25,863 nt of DNA from an uncultured Planctomycetaceae bacterium (GTDB lineage: Bacteria > Planctomycetota > Planctomycetia > Pirellulales > Pirellulaceae). The notes under the pieces are model-generated. The model ran no database searches. It was not told the DNA's origin and worked only from the letters and a program-made list of their open reading frames with translations. The stretch covers positions 1 through 25,863 of the forward strand of contig CALELC010000639.1 of the NCBI GenBank assembly GCA_937904535.1, written 5' to 3'. Within the stretch, counting starts at the first letter, position 1, and each line of letters starts with the position of its first letter. Shown piece by piece: positions 7,905 through 14,264 of this stretch. Position numbers and translations under genes: made by a program.

Positions 7905-8726
7905 TCAGTCTTTTCGTTGGGCGAGGGCAAGGACATGGTCGCGTTGGCGTTGCCGAGCTTCTTCTCGGCTCGCCTCGCTATTCGTGCGGTCGCTTGAGAG
8001 CATCCCGTCGGCCAAGCGGATCACGCGTTTCGCTCGTGCCGCCACTTCATCTTCGTGCGTCACCATGATGATCGTGCGGCCTTCATTATTGAGCCGGTCA
8101 AACAGCGACAGGATCTCCTCGGTGGTTACCGAGTCGAGGTTCCCTGTCGCTTCGTCGGCCAGCATGAAGTAGGGGTCATTCATCAAGCTACGAGCGATCG
8201 CCACCCGCTGTTGCTGACCACCGGAGAGCTGCATCGGGCGGTGGTCGAGGCGTTCGGACAGACCGACAGAACAAGCCAGTTCCACGGCCCGCTGATGTTC
8301 GGCCGCCCCCAGTCGGCCTTGGTAGTACAGCGGAACCTGAATGTTTTCGACGACTGTGTACTGTTGGATCAGGTTGTACGACTGAAAGACAAAACCGATC
8401 CGGCGACTGCGGATGTCAGCAAGTTCGTCGTCGCTCATCCTGGCGACATCGTCATCGCCGAGGAAGAAGTTGCCGCTGGTCGGTTTGTCGAGGCAACCCA
8501 GCAGATTAAGCAGCGTGCTTTTGCCACTGCCCGACGGCCCCATGATGGCGACAAAGTCACCTTCGGGGATATCGAAGGAAACGCCCCGCAGCGCATGGAC
8601 GGTTTCGCTCTTGAGCACATAGGACTTCTTGAGGTTGCGAATCCGCACTGCCGGTACGCTTGCGGTGGCCGCAAACGACTCGCTGGCCACGGTCGGTTCC
8701 AGGGCTTTCACGCTGTAGGGTTCCAT
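7905..8726 (-). CDS. MacB/LolD-type ABC transporter ATPase
   Basis: The 273-residue ATPase starts at ATG 8726, because GGAG (minus strand of 8734-8737) sits 7 nt upstream and the start falls 4 nt after the preceding gene's stop. The frame is open further upstream to 9005, but that part overlaps the membrane fusion gene. After about 30 variable residues, the domain opens with AVRIRNLKKSY and VHALRGVSFDI. All ATPase motifs are present: Walker A GPSGSGKST, Q-loop FVFQSYNL, signature LSGGQQQRVAIARSL, Walker B FMLADEATGNLDS, and H-loop MVTHED. This is the LolD/MacB/FtsE subfamily that pairs with FtsX-type permeases. A charged Arg/Glu-rich tail follows the core. It would energise the permease encoded at 6574-7896. 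Confidence 0.94.
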   Translation of the reverse strand: MEPYSVKALEPTVASESFAATASVPAVRIRNLKKSYVLKSETVHALRGVSFDIPEGDFVAIMGPSGSGKSTLLNLLGCLDKPTSGNFFLGDDDVARMSDDELADIRSRRIGFVFQSYNLIQQYTVVENIQVPLYYQGRLGAAEHQRAVELACSVGLSERLDHRPMQLSGGQQQRVAIARSLMNDPYFMLADEATGNLDSVTTEEILSLFDRLNNEGRTIIMVTHEDEVAARAKRVIRLADGMLSSDRTNSEASREEARQRQRDHVLALAQRKD

Positions 8727-8730
8727 GAGG

Positions 8731-10539
8731 TTACTCCGCTGCATCCGAGCCGCCTGCCCGAACGGCCGAAATTCGCTCCATAAACGACCGCCGCTGCGGT
8801 CGTTCTGTACTGGCTGCGTTCTCGGCCGTGGTTGGCGCTGCCGCTTCAGCACGCGGCTCGCGGCCCGGCGCACGCAGACTGTCCGGAGCACGCTCCGCGG
8901 GTCCGCCCGCCGGTCCGGCATTGCGCTCCGACTCGCCACGGGGACCTTCCGGCCCGCGGCGACCTGCGTCGCTGGCGCCGTCTGGCCGCTGAGCGGGGCC
9001 TTCACCCTCGCGGGCTCGCGGTTCTACCGGGCGACGCTCCTCGGCAGGTTCGGCTGTGCCTTCACCGGTACCCTGCAGTCGCGCCAGCAGGGTATCCGCT
9101 TGACGAGTGACCTCGGGCAGATCCATCAACGACAGGTTCTGCCGCAGGTTGAGCACCACCAGCTCGTTTTCATCGATGCCACCGACGATCGTCGCGGTCT
9201 TATCGTTGGTCGCACCGATCTTGATTTCGCGGGTTTCAAAGTCGCGGTCGCCGCGGCGAACGAGCGTGTAGGTTTTGCCGCCGTGTTCGTAGATCGCCTG
9301 GATCGGAACCTGCAGAGCCGCCGGAAGTTGTTCGACAAAAATCTGCACTTCGGCCGTCATCCCCGTGCGGATCGCCTCCGGTGGGTCCATGATCTCGATG
9401 ATCGTGGCATATTCCTTGATCGACGAGCTGAACCAGCTACCCGGTTCGGCATAGCGGTTGACTTTGCTGACGCGGCCCACCAATTCCAGGTTGCTGATCG
9501 CGTCGATGCGGATCTTGGCCGGCATGCCCGGCTCGATCAGCGTGATCCGCGATTCGTTGACCTTCGCTCGAACCTGCATCCGCTTGGGGTCGGGCAGGCG
9601 GATGATCGTCTGGCGTTCGCGGATCATCGCACCGGGCTCGATCACGACTTCGGAGCTACCACCGCGGCTACTAAAGGTATTGGCGTGGATCACGACACCG
9701 TCGGCGGGAGCGTAGATCGTACACAGCTCGATCTGGCGCTGGATTTCTCGCATATCGCTCTGTTCTTCTTCGAGCGACCCCAGGGCAGCGGCCAGCTGGG
9801 CTTCGGCGGCATCGATGGCGCTGTCGAACTCGACCAGCATCTTGCGGCGGGTCAGGTTTTGCAGCACGCGGAGTCGATTGGCGGCCGCTTCGAGCATGTT
9901 GCGGCTGTTCGCCACCGCAAACTGGTCAGCTTCCAATTGCAGTGACTTCACCAGCCCGCGAGCGACGAGCCGCTCGGTGCTCTGCAGGGCCAGTTGAGCT
10001 TTGCGGAGGTCTTGTTCGGCGATCGCCATTTCGCTTTGGATCGCGCGTTCCTCGGTTTCAAACAACCCTTCGAGGTATTCTTCGCGAGCGATTTTGGCTT
10101 GCTCGACGGCCGCTTCGGCTGCTGCGACCGTGGCTTCGGCACCGATCACGACGATCCGTTTGTCGCGCAGTGCCGTGCGCCACTCCGAATCGTCCAGTTC
10201 AACCAGCTTGTCACCGGCTTTGACCGCTGTACCTTCATCGACGACCCACAGAATCGGCGTCCCGGCCCCACCGCCACGCGACTGGACCTGGCAGATCACG
10301 TCGACATTGCTGCTGCTTTCCAGTTCGCCCTGTTCCAGCACGATGTGGTCAAACGGACCGCGACTGACGCGATCGACGATCAGGTCGGTGCGGACCGCAT
10401 TGTTCTGCGACCGTTGCCAAAACCAGTAGCCGCCAGCTCCCAAGGAGCTAAAGACAACCAAAGCAATCAGCAACCCCGTCAAGACGCTGCCCCGGTTTCG
10501 GGCCAGCCGCGAGTTCACACAATTAGGGTAACAACGCAT
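8731..10539 (-). CDS. HlyD/MacA-type membrane fusion protein
   Basis: The 602-residue protein is the periplasmic adaptor of the exporter. An N-terminal helix (about 19-41) anchors it. A first lipoyl half is visible around 85-112 (ILWVVDEGTAVKAGDKLVELD). A long alpha-helical hairpin rich in Ala, Glu and Gln (about 118-265) follows, then the second lipoyl half (CTIYAPADGVVIHAN) and beta-barrel and membrane-proximal regions up to about 477. The last 125 residues are predicted disordered, with many Arg, Glu, Pro and Gly; this tail is absent from ordinary MacA (about 370 residues). It is first in the operon, with the ATPase start 4 nt after its stop. ATG 10539 has no visible Shine-Dalgarno. Function in tripartite efflux follows from the family and from the neighbours; substrate is unknown. 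Confidence 0.9.
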   Translation of the reverse strand: MRCYPNCVNSRLARNRGSVLTGLLIALVVFSSLGAGGYWFWQRSQNNAVRTDLIVDRVSRGPFDHIVLEQGELESSSNVDVICQVQSRGGGAGTPILWVVDEGTAVKAGDKLVELDDSEWRTALRDKRIVVIGAEATVAAAEAAVEQAKIAREEYLEGLFETEERAIQSEMAIAEQDLRKAQLALQSTERLVARGLVKSLQLEADQFAVANSRNMLEAAANRLRVLQNLTRRKMLVEFDSAIDAAEAQLAAALGSLEEEQSDMREIQRQIELCTIYAPADGVVIHANTFSSRGGSSEVVIEPGAMIRERQTIIRLPDPKRMQVRAKVNESRITLIEPGMPAKIRIDAISNLELVGRVSKVNRYAEPGSWFSSSIKEYATIIEIMDPPEAIRTGMTAEVQIFVEQLPAALQVPIQAIYEHGGKTYTLVRRGDRDFETREIKIGATNDKTATIVGGIDENELVVLNLRQNLSLMDLPEVTRQADTLLARLQGTGEGTAEPAEERRPVEPRAREGEGPAQRPDGASDAGRRGPEGPRGESERNAGPAGGPAERAPDSLRAPGREPRAEAAAPTTAENAASTERPQRRSFMERISAVRAGGSDAAE

Positions 10540-11093
10540 AATGATTACGAAGAATGCGAGGGGACGAACCGCAAGGTGGGATTGCGAGGTGGGGAGTACC
10601 GTAGGTTTTCAACCGTACCGCCGGTCCGGCAAGCAACGAACGGCGTTCTCTGAATTCGATCGCCGCGCTGCCGCAGGAGGCACTGGGTGACGGGCTGAAA
10701 CGAACCTAACGGCTGGATGGGGGCTGCCGCTTCCAGGCAGGCCATGTCCGGCCACCCGCAAGGCAGTACGAACGGACCAGCATAATCCATCATCGTCTAT
10801 ACCGGAAATGCTTATTTTTACCGGTTAACGCTTTTAGATCGTCTCAGGGCATCACTTCCGCGGGGCGGCAAACAGCACCTGACCGCTATCGACGTCACCT
10901 GCGAAACTCCACTTCCTTAAACCCCGAAGGGCGAAGAAGTTTCGCCAGGAATTGGTAACTTGAACGACGGCCTAACTTTACAGTACATCGCAGATCGGGT
11001 TTAACTGGCGGTTTCGCTGGGTGTCGCCGCCCGCCGCGGTTGACCCTCAAGTATTCACCCGTTCAAGCTCGACGTGGTTAAATTAGTCGGCCA
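10540..11093. other. Divergent intergenic region
   Basis: This 554-base stretch separates the minus-strand exporter operon from the plus-strand kinase-like gene and should hold both promoters. I could not settle on a clean -35/-10 pair for either. A short hairpin GGCGAA (10930-10935) with TTCGCC (10941-10946) is visible. An 82-codon minus-strand ORF (10545-10793) lacks a ribosome binding site and any recognisable domain, and is not called. Confidence 0.5.
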
Positions 11094-12398
11094 ATGCCGC
11101 AGTGCGAACGTCGATTGTTTGCCGATTTTCACCTCCTGCCCCCTGCAACCCTTACTGCCGCGAGAACCCTGATGGAGATGGATCTGAACTCACGCACGCC
11201 CGCCGGGGGGAAAGCGAGCAGCAGCGTCGAAGATTTGGAGGTCAAAGACGCCCAGGTCATCTTCAACAACATCTGGAGTGAACTCGAAGCCGAGTACGGC
11301 CGGGAAAACCTGCGATTCTCGAAAGAAATCATCCTGCTGGGCGGCGCTCCGGGAGCCGGTAAAGGGACCAATACCGCGTTCATCGCCAAGGCCCGCGGGT
11401 TGACCTGCCCGCCGATCGTAGTCAGCTCGCTGTTGGCCAGCCCCGAAGCCGAACGCATCAAGCAAGCTGGCGGGATGGTCGGTGACCGAGAAGTGATCGG
11501 GATCTTGTTCCGCAAGTTGCTCGAGGAAGAGTACCGCGACGGCTGCATCCTCGATGGCTTCCCGCGGACGCGCGTGCAGGTCGAATGCCTCAAGCTCGTC
11601 GTCGAAAAGATGAACGAGCTGTATCGCGAGCACCATCGCACGCCGCTGGCGATCAACTTTCGCAAGCCGACGGTCCACGCGATGGTGTTATTCATCGACG
11701 AACGGACCAGTATTGAACGCCAGTTGCTGCGCGGTAAACGAGTCGCCGAGCACAACGCCAAAGTGCTTGCCGAGGGCGGTACCGATCTGCTTGAGGAACG
11801 GGTTACCGACATGGACCCCGAAGCGGCACGGCATCGCTATCGCGTGTTCAAAGAAAAGACTTGGCACGCCCTGCAATCGCTCCGCGAACTCTACCATTAC
11901 CACTTCATCAACGCCCAAGGCGACATCCGCGACGTGGAGCAGAACATCCTCCGCGAGCTGGAATATCAATCGTCGCTAGAACTGGATCCGGAGACCTACG
12001 ACGCGGTCCGCCACATCCCGCTGGCCTCGTCGATCGTCCTCCACGCCCGACAAGAACTGGTACGGCGGATGGACTGCTACCAGCTCGAACATCCCCAGCT
12101 GATGCATCAGGTGATTCGGATCATCGAGGAGCGGTTCATGCCGATCGTCCGCCGCCACGCGATCGCGGGACTGGCGATCGTCAACTCGGAAGATCCGGTG
12201 TTCGACCAGCCGCTGGCGCTGGCGATGGTGATCGACATCTTTGCCGAGCGCGGCTATCGCGCCGTGGCAAACGTAAACCGTGCCGAAGTGCCGCGGCGAG
12301 TCGATCTGCAGACCGGCGAAATCATCTGCACGATCAAGAAGATCTATCGGTTTCAAATCCGCTTTGCGGGATCGCAGATCCGTCGGGGCGAAACCTAG
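11094..12398 (+). CDS. Adenylate-kinase-like protein with C-terminal extension
   Basis: The frame gives 434 residues from ATG 11094. Starts at ATG 11172 or 11178 are equally possible, since none has a good ribosome binding site and the first 26 residues look unconserved. The core (about 76-290) is a nucleoside monophosphate kinase: P-loop LLGGAPGAGKGT (81-92), an NMP-binding region with SSLLAS and GGMVGDREV, and the DGFPRTRVQ motif (154-162) found in adenylate kinases. VLFIDERTSIERQLLRGK and an Arg-rich segment with RYRVFKEKT follow, consistent with the LID and its arginines. The zinc-type four-Cys LID is not seen. Residues about 290-434 form an extra domain unlike ordinary adenylate kinase (about 190-220 residues). 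Reaction expected: NMP + ATP to NDP + ADP; the true substrate is uncertain, and I give no symbol because a housekeeping adk may lie elsewhere. Confidence 0.85.
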   Translation: MPQCERRLFADFHLLPPATLTAARTLMEMDLNSRTPAGGKASSSVEDLEVKDAQVIFNNIWSELEAEYGRENLRFSKEIILLGGAPGAGKGTNTAFIAKARGLTCPPIVVSSLLASPEAERIKQAGGMVGDREVIGILFRKLLEEEYRDGCILDGFPRTRVQVECLKLVVEKMNELYREHHRTPLAINFRKPTVHAMVLFIDERTSIERQLLRGKRVAEHNAKVLAEGGTDLLEERVTDMDPEAARHRYRVFKEKTWHALQSLRELYHYHFINAQGDIRDVEQNILRELEYQSSLELDPETYDAVRHIPLASSIVLHARQELVRRMDCYQLEHPQLMHQVIRIIEERFMPIVRRHAIAGLAIVNSEDPVFDQPLALAMVIDIFAERGYRAVANVNRAEVPRRVDLQTGEIICTIKKIYRFQIRFAGSQIRRGET

Positions 12399-12424
12399 AA
12401 CCGGCTGCTGCACTGCAGCCGGTT
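12399..12424. terminator. Bidirectional hairpin between convergent genes
   Basis: A perfect 10-bp stem, AACCGGCTGC (12399-12408) with GCAGCCGGTT (12415-12424), has a 6-nt loop. It starts at the base after the kinase-like gene's stop codon and ends 15 nt before the end of the convergent minus-strand gene. It has no T-tract, but the placement strongly suggests shared termination. Confidence 0.7.
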
Positions 12425-12439
12425 GTCGATATCGAAGGG

Positions 12440-13900
12440 CTAGCGAAGCGCTTCCTCGATTTCCCAGTGGAACGTCTCGAGTTCGTTTCGCAGCTCCAGA
12501 TTTTCGCGATACAAGCCCGACAGCGTTTGCCGGGTGCTGGCAAGACTTTCTTTGACCGTGGCGTTGTAGCTGGCGATCGCCGCCTGCTCGACTTGCAACT
12601 GAGCGAGGTCTTTTTCGAGACGCAGTTTGGCGTCTTGATTGGCTTCTAGCATGGCAACCGTGGCGGCGATGGCATCTTGCAGCACTTGCTGTTCACGCTG
12701 CAGGGTCTGCGTGCGGGTGGCGAGTTCGCCAATCCGCAGCCGCATCCGACGAAGCACAAACTGGTAATCGTTGAGCGGGCGGAAGTAGTAAGTATCGACG
12801 AGCCGCGCCACGCCTTGGTCGATCAACGCGTCCGCGGCTTCTTCCTTGAGCGTGACTTGGTCACCAGCTCGGAAGTTGACGGTGCCGTCTTCGCCGCGTT
12901 GCAAGCGGCTATCGACAGCCTGGCCGCTGGAGTCAAAGAAGCCGCCGTCCAGAGCGCCACGTTGTTCGGGGCTATCGACGACGATTCCATGGGCTTGAGT
13001 GAACTCCACCTTCACCCAGCGCGTGGATGGGGGATCATCGGGCAAGGCTCGCGAACCATCGCGCAGGTACTTGGCAATCGTTTCAGGGCGGGCACCGTTG
13101 CCCAACAGGCGTCGCACCAATTCTTCGTCAACTCGGCCGAAAAACTGATCGTCGCTCGGTTCGCTGCCGTCCGCGATGAACGGTTCGTGATTGTCGAGCG
13201 GCAGCAGTTCGTACAACGCCCATTGCCTGGCCTGGCCGGAGCTGATCGCCTGCTGCTGAGGTCCTTCCAGCGGCCCGGTCGGGGTCAGCACCACTTGAGT
13301 CGGCGTGCTGGACTGGACGCGGTACTCGCCGAGATAGAACACGGGGACGGCTAACTCGTCCTGCATTGCCTCTGCAAAGCCGTACACCACCAGGCCCTCG
13401 GGGACCAGCGGCAATGGGTTAACTGGTGCGGCAACAGCAGCAGCGGCGTCGGGGGCCGCGGCATCAGCCGGCGGTGTTTCGGGGACCATGCCCGGCGGCA
13501 ATTCCTCGGCTGGAGCGGCGCGAACCAGGGTGATGCTGGCGGGTGTCGTTCCGACCTGGGCTTGCAGACTATGCCAACGGCGACCGGCCTCGATCGAGTA
13601 GCGGTGCAACTCTTCTTGCAGCTCCAACACCCCTTGTCCGCTCGTGGCGTCGCCGTACTTGAGCACTTCTTGCTCGGCTTTGAGGCGCGTGAGCTGGGTT
13701 TCGAGGTCTTCCTTTACCTTATGCCAGGCGGCGCGGCTTTTGAGCGTGCCGGCGGTGGGAAACAAGAACAGAATCGCCAACAGCAAAGCCAGCGTGGCCG
13801 AAGTGATATGGTACCAGCGCCAGGTGTCACGGCTCTGCCACATGAAGTAGCCGAACGCCAGCACCAACAGGACCAGGAAAGCTAGCAGGGCGTAGGACAT
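12440..13900 (-). CDS. Two-helix coiled-coil membrane protein, unknown function
   Basis: I do not recognise the family. From ATG 13900 the product has 486 residues; a TTG at 14008 would add 36 residues with no membrane-protein logic, so the ATG is preferred, though neither has a clear ribosome binding site. Two membrane helices come first (about 2-20, MSYALLAFLVLLVLAFGYF, and 30-50, with LALLLAILFLF). A short coiled coil follows (about 54-90), then an Ala/Pro-rich linker (about 125-165). A middle beta-rich region contains PVFYLGEYRV, HEPFIADGSEPSDDQFFGRVDEELVRRLL and RWVKVEFTQAHGIVVD. A long C-terminal coiled coil runs from about 365 to 486, with repeated Leu, Gln and Glu heptads (ELATRTQTLQREQQVLQDA). 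It looks like an envelope protein with a large soluble part. It is divergent from the TolC-like gene. Confidence 0.75.
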   Translation of the reverse strand: MSYALLAFLVLLVLAFGYFMWQSRDTWRWYHITSATLALLLAILFLFPTAGTLKSRAAWHKVKEDLETQLTRLKAEQEVLKYGDATSGQGVLELQEELHRYSIEAGRRWHSLQAQVGTTPASITLVRAAPAEELPPGMVPETPPADAAAPDAAAAVAAPVNPLPLVPEGLVVYGFAEAMQDELAVPVFYLGEYRVQSSTPTQVVLTPTGPLEGPQQQAISSGQARQWALYELLPLDNHEPFIADGSEPSDDQFFGRVDEELVRRLLGNGARPETIAKYLRDGSRALPDDPPSTRWVKVEFTQAHGIVVDSPEQRGALDGGFFDSSGQAVDSRLQRGEDGTVNFRAGDQVTLKEEAADALIDQGVARLVDTYYFRPLNDYQFVLRRMRLRIGELATRTQTLQREQQVLQDAIAATVAMLEANQDAKLRLEKDLAQLQVEQAAIASYNATVKESLASTRQTLSGLYRENLELRNELETFHWEIEEALR

Positions 13901-14264
13901 GAACTTGCCGAAGGAAGACGAAAAGCCTCGGCTGGGAACCGCGCCGAAACTCCGAAAAAAGAAGAGCGAGCTAGTAAAGATCGTATTTTGCACAACCGGT
14001 AGCGTCAAGTTTTTGTTGCCTCTGCCGGCTGCCTTCTCGTTGACCGGCAGCGGGCATTCTTCACCAGCCGCACTGCCGGCAAAGTCTGCCTAACCGTCAC
14101 CTGAGGCACAACCGCTGTGACAATCCCTTCCGGAGGGTCCGGTCCTATGAAGGGCAGCGATTGTTCCGGCCGATGCCTATATCCGAGTTGAACCGGTGCC
14201 AACGGTTAGCCGTTTATGCGGGCACTGGATTTCGTGAGTCGGATCGACCAGAGGACGGGCGAGG
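13901..14264. other. Divergent intergenic region
   Basis: The region separates the unknown membrane protein gene from the TolC-like gene and should contain both promoters. An inverted repeat CTGCCGG (14022-14028) with CCGGCAG (14044-14050) is present with a 15-nt spacer, which could be an operator or a leader structure. No gene is supported. Confidence 0.4.

Noticed and set aside
8725..9945. 406-codon plus-strand ORF opposite the membrane fusion gene
   Set aside because: Antisense shadow of a GC-rich gene whose minus-strand product has a complete, recognisable HlyD/MacA fold.
10545..10793. 82-codon minus-strand ORF before the exporter operon
   Set aside because: No ribosome binding site or domain; more likely a leader or promoter region.
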